Below are positions 11,966 to 22,889 of a DNA stretch of 64,000 nt, one piece after another. The notes beneath the pieces were generated by a model, which was given only the letters and a program-made list of their open reading frames with translations, did no database searches and was not told where the DNA came from. A program made the translations under genes and the position numbers. Source of the DNA: Ovis canadensis (Eukaryota; Chordata; Mammalia; Artiodactyla; Bovidae); assembly GCF_042477335.2 (NCBI RefSeq), contig NC_091247.1, positions 952,501-1,016,500 of the forward strand, in the 5' to 3' direction. The stretch's first letter is position 1. Every line of letters begins with the position of its first letter.

Positions 11966-14740
11966 TCAGCTGTCTCTCGCCTGGCCCTGGGTGGGGGCAG
12001 CTCCCTGCCCCTGAGTCACCCTGTCCCCTCGGCCGGAGCAGGGTGGGCATGGATGCCACTTGGTGCTGTGGGATCCAGGGGCACACAGGGACCCCCCCAG
12101 GGCCTTGTAGGGGTGAGACGTGACCCAGGCCCAAGGACGCAGGGGAAGGAGGGTGTGGGATCCCAGAGACCAGGCCAGCTGGACACGCCAGAGTGGGGTC
12201 TGCTTCTGGGACCACCGCGGCCTCACACTGGTCTTCCCAGCCCACCTGCCCAGCCTTCCCCGGGGGGCGGCCAGGGGACCCCGCCACGTGCCTCATGGGA
12301 CATCTGCTGTCCAGGGGCTCCAGAAATTGCTGGAGTGGAAAAAACCCGACTCCCAGCTAATCCGCCCAGACCTAAGAAATACAATAACTTCCTTCAAAAC
12401 AAAACAGCTTCCCGCCAGAGCATTCCTGCCTGAGCCACCCGAGCAGCCCGCCCGCGGGGCGATCATCCCGAAGAGACACAGGAGACAGCGCGTCTGCAGA
12501 CGCAGGCATGCCAGCGCGCAGGTGCGCATGCGTGTCTGCGTGCGTGGACTTGGTGGAAACGATGTTTGTGCCCTCCTGCCCCCAGCACCCAGGGAACTGT
12601 GGCCTCCTCACCAGGGAAGGGAGGTGGGCCTCAGACCCCTCCGGGATCCTGCGGGCAGTTCCCTGGGCTGGATCTGCGGTGCCCAGAGCCATGACCCTCC
12701 CCGAGCCCCACCCCCATTTCCCATCTGGGAGAACGCTAGGGGGTCCCCAGATGGCTGCCCGGGGGGAGCCCTGCTGTGCGGGCAGCCGTGGGTGATGGGT
12801 GACGTTGGACACCTTGACGTCCAGCCGGGGGCCCTGCTGGCTGAGCTCCAGCCGCCTGGCACCCTGGCCTTGCCAGCCTTCAGCAAGCCCCCTGGGGAGG
12901 AAAGAAGGGGTGTAGTGGCTCCGGGGTGCTCTGGGGCTGGGGTCAGGAGGGCTCTACCTGCTGAGTGGGGGCCTGTTCTCCCTCCCAGGGTCTGTCTGTC
13001 CCTCTGGCTCCTGGGAACCGGTCAGCTTGCATGGGGCGGGGGCAGGGGGTGGGGAGCCTGGCTTGTCAGCCCCGCACCTTCCTCCATGCTGGAGTCCAGG
13101 CCTCCCCGCCTGGCTCCCAGGTCAGGTCAAGGGTCTGCAAGGGGCCCCTTTCCAGGACAAGGCTGGCCTGGAGGCCTCACCCAGCCCCTGTTCCTGGGGA
13201 CCTGCCCCATGGCCACTCAGGGGTGCGCAGGCCCTTCACAAAGCCCCCCTACACAGCCTGCCCCTTCTGTCTTCCCAGCAGAGGTGTCTGGAGGACTCCC
13301 TCCGGTCTCCCTCCCTGGACGGGGGTCTCCCTCAGCAAGCGGGTTTCCCCAGTCACGTGGCACCATCCTCCTTGGGGGCCCTGTGTCCTCACTGTGTGTG
13401 TTGGGGGGGCCAAGGGGTGACTCTTGGGGAGTCAGGCAACCAGGCCCAGGTTGCCCTTTGTTGGGGGGCGGCTACTGGGGAAGATGCTTCCCTAGGGCCA
13501 GCATGGGCCCAGGAGGGCAGGCGGGGGTGGGGCTCCCGCTCAGTTCTGCACCCACAGATCCAGTCCCCCAGGACCCTGAACACCCCAGCCCGCCCGTCCC
13601 CCTCTTCCTGTCTCAGAAAGCGGGCGGCGTCAGCTCTGGAGGCCCCCAGGGTCTGGTCCCTGGCCAGCAGGCCCAGATGGTGCTGGGGGCTGTGGGGCCA
13701 GGATCAGGAGACTTGATCCGGCCGCCCACAGGGCCTGGGCCCACAGCGGGCCAGCTGCCAGGCTCCAGCCTGCAGCCTCCCACTTCCCCCCAGGGCACAA
13801 CATTCCAGGACTGGCCCTTCCTGGCCTGTTCTCCCCATCTCCCTGCCCCAGGGACCCGAGGGGGGGCCAGCTTCACATATCACCCCCCTGCGCCCAGGCC
13901 CACCCCGCCTGACGCTTCCTCACCCTCGGCCTGGTCACGGGGTGGGGACCACACGAGGGGCAAGTGGGCCAGGCACCTGCCTCCCACCTTGTCCCAAGGT
14001 CACTTGGGTCCGGTGGTCCGGCCACGTCAAGCGGGCCCATATCCACCGTCCAGGCCCGCGGGGCGCCTACCCAGGCCCTGGCATCCTGCCCAGAAGGAAG
14101 CACGCAGGGCGGCCTTGCCACGGATGCCCGGCACACAGACCCTGTGCCTGGATCTGTGGGCTGGCTTCCCAGGGGGGCCGACAGCAGTGTCCACGGGGCA
14201 GCGCCTGGAGGACCCCTTCTGTCCCGAGGGACGCAGGGCTGTGTTCCACCCGGGAGCGAGCCTAAGGCACCACCTCCCCGAGAGCCGGGGGACACAAACA
14301 GGGGTGCAGGGGTCCCGGTCATCAACACGTCCTGTGACCGCCTCCTGTCCAGGCAGCTTGCAGCCCGGCTCCCCTCCAGGGACACAGTAACTGAACTGGA
14401 GACTGTGGCAGCCCCCGGGCCAGTCGGGGGGGAAAACGGGTTTCTGTAAGGGAGGGCCCGGAGGGCGGCAGGGAAGCACGGAGCTCCCAGAGGGCCTCCC
14501 GGGACGCCCACGCCCGCAGAAGAGGCAGGCAGGACCACGGCCAGCACAGGCGCGACTGCCTGCACACTGAGGGGCAGGTCCGTCCATCAGGTGCCAACCT
14601 GGGCCGATGGAGGGCAGGAGAAGTGGAGCCCCCGGGGTTGGCGGCCTCCCAGCCCAGACCCGGACCGAGGACCAGGCAGCTGGCCCTGGGGCCCTGCCCT
14701 TGCCGGGGTTTCCTTCGCGTTTTTCCTTCCTCCTTAGGGT
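11966..14740. other. GC-rich DNA with a very long but unconvincing reading frame
   Basis: A plus-strand frame stays open from 12120 to 14390 (756 codons). Its translation is rich in proline, glycine, arginine and serine without domains, and the other frames are also unusually open, so composition rather than selection is the likely cause. A 29-bp block at 12592-12620 recurs with two changes at 21145-21173. No known gene was recognised. Confidence 0.5.
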
Positions 14741-15799
14741 TTTACATCCGTGTCCTTGGAGATTAACTTTACAGGTTTATTTATTTTTTTTGAAACAGAG
14801 CCTTCAGTGGGCCTGTGGCTGAGCGCAGGAAGTAGGTGGTTCCACGGGGACCCGGCAGTCCCTCCGGTGAGGAGAAAGGGGTACCTCCTCAGCTGTGCGG
14901 GGACCCCGGTTTCCTACGGGGGAGATTGCCCTTCCCCGCTGCTGTGGGAAGTTCGCGTGTGCCTCCCAGGCAGCGGAAAGGCCCTGCACGGGGGCCCGGT
15001 TCATCAGTGTAGTGCCTTTCATGGACATCTGCCCTCCCTGCCCTTTATGCGGAGGAGCTTCTCCCCTCGAGCAGGTCTTCTCCGGTGCGGGCCTGACGTG
15101 GTTCGGGGGCGGGGAACGTGCCGGGTGCGGGTGGTGGAGGCTCTCCCTGGCTGGCCCCGACCCCGGCCTGCCCTCCCAGCCTGGCCCAGCCGCAGCAGGG
15201 CTCCCGAGGAGCCGCCCCCCGCCCCGCAGCCCCTCGAGTCCTGCCAAGTGTGGCAGCCGCGGGGTCGGGGGTCCGGTCTGCAGTTCCAGGGGACACGGCA
15301 GCCCTCCCCGCTTTCCGTGTCCTCGTGTGACAGTTTAGGAGGCATTTGTTTGGGACTTTTCTCATTTCATCTTGGGCGTGTGGAGGTGCCCGTGATGCCC
15401 TCTCGTGACCCTGGACGGTCTCGGGCAGGCTGCGCAGCCTGGCGGTGGGTGCCGCCTCTCTCCTTCCTCCCTGCTTCTTCATCCCTTTGCCTCAGGCAGC
15501 CTTGCCTGTCGTCCGTCCACTTGACCGGCCGCTGCAGAAATGGCCGTGGACGTTGCTGTCTGCGCCGCTGTTTTTCCGTTTGGGTCTTGGCCCGGCTGTC
15601 TATTTCCTCCTGAGATGCCCTCGGAGCGAGCTGCCGTTTTCTCCACTTCCTGACCGAGGCGGTTAACCTTTCCCCCTTCCGCTCCGCTAACACGCCACAC
15701 CCCCCACCCCGCCAGCCCCAGGGACCGGGCACTAGCTTTGACAGAAAGTGTTTTCTGATGTGTTTAGTGAAAAATATCTTCAGGGCCTCCCTCATGCCT
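14741..15799. other. Unassigned DNA, CpG-rich in the middle
   Basis: A short AT-rich patch (14750-14800) is followed by a moderately CpG-rich stretch (about 15,050-15,300). No splice-supported coding segment or known repeat was identified. Confidence 0.45.
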
Positions 15800-16528
15800 C
15801 AGTCAGTTCAGTTCAGTTCAGTCGCTCAGTCGTGCCCGACTCTGCGACCCCATGAATCGCAGCACGCCAGGCCTCCCTGTCCATCACCAACTCCCGGAGT
15901 TCACTCAGACTTATGTCCATAGAGCCGGTGATGCCATCCAGCCATCTCATCCTGGGCCGTCCCCTTCTCCTCCTGCCCCCAATCCCTCCCAGCATCAGAC
16001 TCTTTCCCAATGAGTCAACTCTTCGCATGAGGTGGCCAAAGTACTGGAGCTTCAGCTTTAGCATCATTCCTTCCAAAGAAATCCCAGGGCTGATCTCCCT
16101 TAGGATGGACTGGTTGGATCTCCTTGCAGTCCAAGGGACTCTCAAGAGTCTTCTCCAACACCACAGTTCAGAAGCATCAATTCTTTGGTGCTCAGCCTTC
16201 TTCACAGTCCAACTCTCACAACCATACATGACCGCAGGAAAAACCATAGCCTTGACTAGACGGACCTTAGTCGGCAAAGTAATGGCTCTGCTTTTCAATA
16301 TGCTATCTAGGTTGGTCATAACTTTCCTTCCAAGGAGTAAGCGTCTTTTAATTTCACGGCTGCAGTCACCATCTGCAGTGATTTTGGAGCCCCCCAAAAT
16401 AAAGCCTGACACTGTTTCCACTGTTTCCCCGTCTATTTCCCATGAAGTGATGGGACCGGATGCCATGATCTTCGTTTTCTGAATGTTGAGCTTCAAGCCA
16501 ACTTCTTCACTCTCCTCTTTCACTTTCA
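15800..16528 (-). mobile_element. BovB LINE fragment (3' part)
   Basis: Starts with the TCAGTTCAGTTCAG tail and carries the BovB 3' end and the C-terminal part of its reverse-transcriptase frame on the minus strand (through [11 protein letters not shown] and [10 protein letters not shown]), intact down to the [11 protein letters not shown] segment. It is truncated at about 16528, directly against a tRNA-derived SINE. Of the three larger BovB copies here it has the cleanest reading frame, but it lacks the catalytic core. Confidence 0.92.
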
Positions 16529-16762
16529 TGCCTAAGTGGTAAAAAGTCCGCCTGCCATCGCGGGAGACATGAGCTCGATCCCTAGTCCAGGAAGATCCCA
16601 CCTGCTGCGGAGCAACTGAGCCGGGGAGCCGGAACTATTGACGCCAGGTGCCTGGAGCCCCTGCTCCGCAACCAGAGGGAGCCCCCACACTCCACAGCCA
16701 AGGAAGCCTGTGTAGCAGCCAAGACCCAGCACAGCCAGAGATAAAGAAATAAAGAAAGGCAG
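16529..16762 (+). mobile_element. tRNA-derived SINE (CHR-2-like)
   Basis: Begins with a degraded tRNA-like head (CCTAAGTGGTAAAAAGTCCG... GAGCTCGATCCCTAG) and continues with GCTGCGGAGCAACTGAGCC and CACAGCCAGAGATAAAGAAAT, the tail of the CHR-type tRNA-Glu SINEs of ruminants and whales. It abuts the truncated end of the BovB. Family name from memory. Confidence 0.8.
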
Positions 16763-16995
16763 AAACCGATCTCTGACTGCCACCTCTATTTCCTCTTTAA
16801 TTGCTCATCAAGTATTTAGAACTTTCTTCCCTCCTTTTTTCCTTTTTAGAAATTCAACTATAGGTAATTTATAACGGCCTTAGAAGCTCATTTCTTAATT
16901 ACCAGAACTGCAGAGATTTGTTTTTAAAGAAGATTTGATTTACAATATGTTTGTTTTGTGGTCAGATAACATCTATTACTTCATTTAAAAATTAA
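16763..16995. other. AT-rich unassigned DNA
   Basis: AT-rich compared with its surroundings and without a coding frame. It could be an old LINE remnant, but no family was recognised. Confidence 0.4.
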
Positions 16996-16999
16996 AAAA

Positions 17000-17108
17000 A
17001 TTTTCTTGACCATGCCGAATGTGGGATCTTAGTTTTCCCACCGGAGATTGAACCCCTTGCAGTGGAAACGTGGAGTCTTAGCCGCTGGACCACCAGGGAA
17101 GGCCCCTA
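17000..17108 (-). mobile_element. tRNA-derived SINE fragment
   Basis: On the minus strand it reads as the head of a CHR-type SINE: the plus strand shows TTCTTGACCATGCCG, GTGGGATCTTAGTTTTCCCA, TTGAACCCC and CTGGACCACCAGGGAAGGCC, the reverse complement of the usual CCCTGGTGGTCCAG start. Confidence 0.85.
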
Positions 17109-17314
17109 CTCCTCCATTTTAGTCTTTCTGTGTATGGAAACTCGCTTTGTGGTCCAGTAGTTGGTTAAATTTTGTAAATACCCACATAAACTAGATTTAT
17201 TGGTCACAGTGAAAAATGTAACTGACCTGAGCTGAAGTGGGAAGCTGTAAACACTCGAGACTCCCATCAGGGGGCAGACGTATGACCAGCTTTGGGTACA
17301 TCTGTGCAGTTAAG

Positions 17315-18350
17315 CACTCAGTTCAGTCACTCAGTCGTGGCCGACTCTTTTTGACCCCAGGGACTGTAGCATGCCAGGCTTCCCTGTCCGTCACCAACGC
17401 CTGAGGCTTGCTCAAACTCATGTCCATTGAGTCAGTGATGCCATCCAACCATCTCATCCTCTGCCGTCCCCTTCTCCTCCTGCCTTCAATCTTTTCCAGC
17501 ATCAGGGTCTTTTCCAGTGAGTCAGTTCTTCTCATCAGGTGGCCAAAGTATTGGAGCTTCAGCTTCCGCATCCGTCCTTCCAATGACTGCTCAGGACTGA
17601 GTCCCTTTACGATTGACTGGTTGGATCTCCTTGCAGTCCAAGGGACTCTCAAGAGTCTTCTCCAACACCACGGTTCAAAAGCATCAGTTCTTCAGCACTC
17701 AGCTTTCTTTATAGTCCAACTCTCACATCCATACATGACCACTGGCAAAAACATGACTTTGATTAGATGGACCTTTGTCAGCAAAGTAATGTCTCTGCTT
17801 TTTAACATGCTGTCTAGGTTGGTCATAGCTTTTCTCCCAAAGAACAGGCGTCTTTTAATTTCATGGCTGCAGTCACCATCTGCAGTGATTTTAGAGCCCA
17901 AGAAAACAAACTCTATCGCTGTTTCCATTGTTTCCCCATCTATTTGCATGAAGTGATGGGACCAGATGCCATGGACCTTAGTTTTCTGAATGTTGGGTTT
18001 TAAGCCAGCTTTTTCACTCTCTTTCACTTTCATGAAGAGGCTCTTCAGTTCCTCTTTGCTTTCTGCCCTAAGGGTGGTGTCACCTGCGTATCTGAGGTTA
18101 TTGATATTTCTTCCAGCAATATTCCAATATTCCACAAGATTCCAGCTTGTGCTTCATCCAGCCCGGCATTTCACAAGATGTGCTCTGCATATAAGTTAAG
18201 TAAGCAGGGTGACAATATACAGCCTTAATGTATCCTTTACCAGTTTGGAACCAGTCTGTCGTTCCATGTCCAGTTCTAACTGTTGCTTCCTGACTTGCAT
18301 ACAGGTTTGTCGGGAGGCAGGGCAGGGGTCTGGGATGCCCATCTCTCAGC
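17315..18350 (-). mobile_element. BovB LINE fragment, older copy
   Basis: Starts with the 3' end (CAGTTCAGTCACTCAGTCGTGG) and extends into the palm of the reverse transcriptase on the minus strand. It encodes [12 protein letters not shown] and the C-terminal region, then NINNLRYAGDTTLRAES further upstream (about 18,060-18,110). It contains internal breaks and is more diverged than the copies at 4.5 and 15.8 kb. Like the 4.5-kb copy it has YAGDT (18077-18090) in place of YADDT. Confidence 0.9.
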
Positions 18351-19175
18351 AGCAAAAAGGAACGGACCATTGATTCAAGCAACACTGTGGATGCATCACA
18401 AGCTCATTTTTTCTGAGTGAAAGAAGCCAATAGAAGTGTCTGCTCTGCACGTTTCCACTCAGATGAAACCAGAAGGAGCAAACTTACCTGTAATAACAGC
18501 AGTGGGTGGCGGGGGGGGAGGGGTGGTTCGAGGAAGCTTTCGAGGTGACGCACTCACTTACTCGGCTCCATCGCGATGGTTGCATGGACGTACACGTTTA
18601 CCAGCTTATCAGTGTGTCTCCCGAAATGTGTTCCGCTTGCTGCATGCCAGCTTCAGCTCAGTAAGGCTGTCGGGAAGACCTCCTTGTGTCCTTGGGGAGA
18701 GGGTATGGCGTTCGGCTGCTGAGCGCAGTGCCCTCTGCACACCGGCGTTACTCAGACCTTCTGTCCTTAATGCCCGGAGCCAGCACTGCCATCTAGGGAG
18801 GGAGGTCCGGGAAGCTGACCCTCAAGGATTGTGGGCTTGTGCCGCCTGTGGTTCTGTTATTTCTTGCTTTTGTTATTTTGAGGCCAAGTGATTAACTTCA
18901 TACAAATGGAAAGTTCCTGTACGTTCTGGACTCTGCCGTCATCATGAAATAACCCTTTAGTCACTGGTAACTCTTCTGTCCTAAAGTCTTCTTTGTCTGG
19001 CATTATTATAGCTTTCACTGGACCTGTGTTCACCTAGGGAACTTTTTTCCTTTACCTCCTAGCATTTTGTTGTTGTCGTTTCCCTTTTTCTTTTTTTTCC
19101 TCCTAACATTTATTTACCCTTTTGTCTTAAATGTTCCTCTCATAAAACAGCCTATGATGCATTAAAAAAAAAAAT
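18351..19175. other. AT-rich unassigned DNA, probably old repeats
   Basis: No gene. It contains a G run near 18510-18522 and AT-rich stretches with T-rich runs (19,070-19,100). Phrases around 18,400-18,500 and 18,590-18,660 resemble old LINE 3' ends, but assignment by eye is not secure. Confidence 0.4.
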
Positions 19176-19425
19176 CCTTGTCTGGGAGCTTCCCGGGTAA
19201 AGAATCCACCTGCCAGTGCAGGAGACGTGAGTTTGGTCCCTGGTCCGTGGAGCAGCTAGGCTCATGCGCCAAAGCTCCTGAGCCCGCGCGCTGCAGAGCC
19301 CGTGCTCCGATCAAGAGCGCCACTGCAGCGAGAAGCCGGGCACCACCGCTCCCCGCAGCCAGAGGAGGGCCTGGGCAGCAACAGACTCGGCGCAGCCAGA
19401 AATAAATCAGTTAATTAAAAAAGTT
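19176..19425 (+). mobile_element. tRNA-derived SINE (CHR-2-like)
   Basis: Head with CTTCCCGGGTAAAGAATCC and CCAGTGCAGGAGACGTGAG, body with a GCGCCACTGCAGCGAGAAGC segment, and tail CGCAGCCAGAAATAAATCAG. This is the ruminant tRNA-Glu-derived SINE layout. Confidence 0.87.
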
Positions 19426-19539
19426 TATCTGATGAGCCTTTTAAGATGTATTTAGTTAACTTTGTTTAATGTAATAACTTATATTGGGATTTAAATTTGC
19501 TTTCTCACTTTGTGCTTTATATCTTTCCCACCTGTTTTT

Positions 19540-19690
19540 TCCATGGGGTCACAAAGAGTCAACACGACTGGGCGCCTAAACAGCAATATATGTGTGTGTG
19601 TGTGAGTGTAGTCGTGTGCATCCATGCGTGGGTTTTCCTGTATGCACACGTGTGTATGTATGTGTATGTGCACACACGTACGTGTTTGTG
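19540..19690 (+). repeat. Bov-tA 3' end followed by a TG microsatellite
   Basis: CATGGGGTCACAAAGAGTCA and ACACGACTGGGCGCC are a diverged Bov-tA 3' end. It is followed directly by a TG-rich tract (19588-19685), a usual arrangement where the SINE tail seeds a microsatellite. Confidence 0.8.
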
Positions 19691-20265
19691 GGCAGCGTCT
19701 ATTAACTCTAGACATGGGATCCCTGTGACGCAGCAGCCTCATTCCGAGCACGCAGCTCTGAGCCACTTTTACAGACAGCACTCTGACAGCAAGCGTGGCG
19801 GTTTCCACCCCAGCCAGTTCTCTGGTTCTCGGCACCAGCTGGGGGTCCCACAGTTTGATTTTGACACTAACTCCCTGGCGTATGTGCAGACCCCACAGAC
19901 CAAGGACTCCATCCCACAGGGCTGTCCCCTCGCATCGGATGCCACCACCTCACCAGCTATAATCAGGGGCTCCCGTGACCCCTTCCATGGCTCAGTACCA
20001 GCTGGGGCAGCCCACACAAGCAGGCCCACAGTTCACTTGCTATTTGAAATGTATCCTGAAGGTACAGGGTGGAATCGGCCGACGGCCAGGGTGCACGGCC
20101 TTGCTGGCACCTCTGCGCACTCACGGAGCGGAGCGCTCCGGCCTCACAGGCGGGGTCTGGGGAGGCTGCATCAAGCAGGCAATTAAATGACCGGCTGTTA
20201 GCGATGTGCCCCCAGGAGGTGCAGGCGGGGCCAGAAGCTCCCCCGCCCCGAGCCACGCCTTGGTC
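19691..20265. other. Unassigned single-copy-looking DNA
   Basis: No gene or repeat family recognised. A 229-codon plus-strand frame begins in the SINE/microsatellite part and is therefore not credible. Confidence 0.4.
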
Positions 20266-20329
20266 TTCCTGGATTCCAGCCCCCACTCTGAAGCTACTTA
20301 GGGTTCCCTAACCCCTCCGCCCCAGCCCC

Positions 20330-20515
20330 CAGCAACCACCGCTCCACCGTCTGTCTGTGGGTCTGCTTATTCTGGACGCTTCATGTAAACGGAACCACAC
20401 GCTCTGTGGCCTTTTGTGTCTGGCCTTTTTACTCAGTGTCCTCGGGGTTCACGCTGGTGCAGCGCGTGTCAGGCCCTTCTTTTTTGTGGCTGAACTTTGC
20501 GGGGCAGGTTCACAG
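20330..20515 (+). mobile_element. Old L1 LINE 3'-end fragment
   Basis: TTCATGTAAACGGAACCACA, TTTTGTGTCTGGCCTTTTTA, GGGGTTCACGCTGGTGC and TTTTTTGTGGCTGAA follow the order of the widespread mammalian L1M 3' region (cf. '...TTCATATAAATGGAATC...', from memory). It is strongly mutated. Confidence 0.7.
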
Positions 20516-22200
20516 CCCCTGGGGCTCTCCTGCTGAGGCTGGACCTAGCCCCGAACGTGGACAGGGAGGGCCATCCAGGTTGGCAGCTTTCACGAGCGTG
20601 GGATCGTCCTCACAAGGCGTGTCTTGGGCCGCAAAGACGAGCTGCTCTCCACACCCGCCACTGAATCCGAAGGCTCACCTGGCGCCTGGCCGCACACCGG
20701 CAGGTGTGCAGCCCGGTGGTCCAACCACCTGATGCTCTCTCTAGGCTGCGTCCCAGAAGCGTGTGGGCATGGAGAGCAGAGCGCACACCCCGGGGCAGGA
20801 GGTGTGAGAGCCTTGATCGCCTGCTCAGCGGCTGGTACCTCCTCCGCTGACCTCCTCCGGCATTTCCAAGGCTGGGATCTTGTGTGTCCCTTCCTGGGTG
20901 GCAGGCGCTGGGCTGGCCCTGTGTGGGGCTGCCGCGGGCCTCAGACCTCACAGCTAGTGCCCCCAAGTTACCAGGAACAAGAGCCGTGTGGGCACGTGTG
21001 CAGGGGGCATGTGTGTGCCTGCATGTGCTGTGTGTGTGTGTGTGTGTGTGTGGTATGCGTGTGACGCGTGTGCGGAGGCCTGGGCAAGGCCAAGGAGGTG
21101 GAGGCCGTGTTTCAGCATCGCCCCAACCCTCCCCCACCACAGCGGGGAACTGCGGCTTCCTCACCAGGGAAGGGGATGGGGGTCAGCCGCCCGTAGTCCC
21201 GCCCTCTCCACACCCACCGGCCCTGCGGTGGCAGGAGCCCTGTGCCCTCTCCCCAGTCCCACAGGCGTGCAGCTGTCCCTCTAGCTGCCCTGCCCTGTCC
21301 CCCATCACATGGTCAGACCCAGCAAGCCCAGTCGCAGACATGGGGCCTCAAAGGGTCCTGAGGCCTCAAGGGCCCTCTCTCCCTGGTGGGGGCTGCTCTC
21401 CCTGAAATGGTCCCCCAGGGGCTGGGGTGGTCTCTCCTGCGCCGGGGCAGTCACTGCGGCCACCCATACCCAGACGCAGCTCCATCCTCCCAGTCATGTC
21501 TCCGCCCTCGGGGGCCCCAGACCTGGGAGGAAACAGAGCTGCACTGACCGTCGGGTTCCCGGACTCTACACCCCCACCAAGGTCACGGCCACAGCTCAGC
21601 TGGGCCCATGTGTCCACCCAGCCAGCAGGATTAGAAACCCACGACCGGGATTGGGGCCTGGTCTGGGCCCTCGCCCATGTCTGGTCCTGATGGCAGGCGG
21701 CCACCACACTGCCCTGCCTGCAAGGGGGCTTGGTTGAGAGAACCGCAGGGCTGAGCCCCCCAGGGGGCTGGGGCCTTCTGACGTCTTCATGCCTCTAAAG
21801 GCTCAGGTGCCAGTGAGTCTGCATCCAGGGACAGGCCCCCGCTTTCGACTTTACAGGGTTTCTGCTTGTCAGAGGGCAGAGGTGGGGTTCCAGGTGACAC
21901 TGACCCGTCCTGGGGACAGGCTGGTAACTGAGCCACCCAGAGCCGTCCCAGGGAGGGACGTCCAGCCAGCCTCAGAGAGAGGCGGCAGGTGGCATGGGCC
22001 AAGGGCGTGACCTGGACAGACGGCCAGTAGGACACCCGTGGGAACACTCGGGCCAGCGGGGGTAGGGGGTGGGCAGCTGCAGTGACCCTGCGCAGCTACG
22101 CATCAACTTTAGCCAAAAGCAAGCCATCTGGGTCTGCCAGGCGGGGCCATTGCCCCACACCCTCCCATGGGGACAGGCAGAGACCCAGCCTGGAGGACAG
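20516..22200. other. Unassigned GC-rich DNA with a TG microsatellite
   Basis: A TG tract lies at about 21020-21052. The 29-bp block at 21145-21173 matches 12592-12620 with two changes. No gene was recognised. Confidence 0.45.
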
Positions 22201-22204
22201 GGCC

Positions 22205-22425
22205 GGGCCGGAGGGCGGGGCCAGGGAGGGGCGGGGCCATGAAGGGGCGGGACTGGGGACACCCTGCAGGCTCCCTGCGCGCCGGTCACCGATGGGCGGG
22301 GCACGGGGGCGGGGCCAGGGCGGGGCCAGAGCGGGGCGGGGAGGGGCAGGCCGGAGGGCGGGGCTGCGGGACACCCCGAAGGCTCCCAGCGCTGCCGGTC
22401 ACTCGTGGGCGGGGCCTGGCAGCTC
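22205..22425 (+). repeat. GC-box-rich tandem duplication
   Basis: Roughly 110-bp units each contain several GGGCGGGGC words followed by GGGACACCC, GCCGGTCAC and TGGGCGGGGC. The first copy spans about 22200-22307 and the second about 22308-22420. The cluster of Sp1-type sites and CpGs could act as a promoter or enhancer, but no exon was found beside it. Confidence 0.7.
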
Positions 22426-22469
22426 AGAGTCAGAAACTGCTCTTCAGACGGTTAAACAAGCCCTTCTGT

Positions 22470-22885
22470 CTTCCCGCAGAGAAGGAAATGGCAACCCACT
22501 CCAGTGTTCTTGCCTGGAGAATCCCAGGGACAGGGGAGCCTGGTGGGCTGCCGTCTCTGGGGCAGAGTCAGACACGACTGAAGCGACTTAGTAGCAGCAG
22601 CAGCAGACTTTAAATATCAGAGAATGCGATGGCACCCCACTCCAGTTCTCTTGCCTGGAAAATCCCATGGATAGAGGAGCCTGGTGGGCTGCAGTCCATG
22701 GGGTCGCTAGGAGTCGGACACGACTGAGCGACTTCACTTTCACTTTTCACTTTTATGCACTGGAGAAGGAAATGGCAGCCCACTCCAGTGTTCTTGCCTG
22801 GAGAATCTCAGGGATGGAGCCTGGTGGGCTGCCGTCTATGGGGTCTCTCAGAGTCGGACACGACTGAAGTGACTTATTTTATTTT
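22470..22885 (+). mobile_element. Cluster of three Bov-tA/Bov-A2 SINE bodies
   Basis: Three consecutive copies of the Bov-tA body are recognisable by AACCCACTCCAGTGTTCTTG or variants (about 22492, 22637 and 22776) and by CGGACACGACTGA-type ends (about 22566, 22717 and 22856). They are separated by an AGCAGCAGCAG run and a TTCACTTTCACTTTTCACTT linker, the typical arrangement of the dimeric Bov-A2 SINE. Confidence 0.9.
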
Positions 22886-22889
22886 TTTC

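Noticed and set aside
12120-14390. 756-codon open reading frame on the plus strand
   Set aside because: No domain, low-complexity Pro/Gly/Arg/Ser composition, other frames equally open, no similarity recognised. GC-rich DNA poor in stop codons explains it.
17271-17284. Second CTCF-like motif (CCATCAGGGGGCAG)
   Set aside because: Deviates from the consensus at the fourth core position and lies between old repeats; too weak to list.
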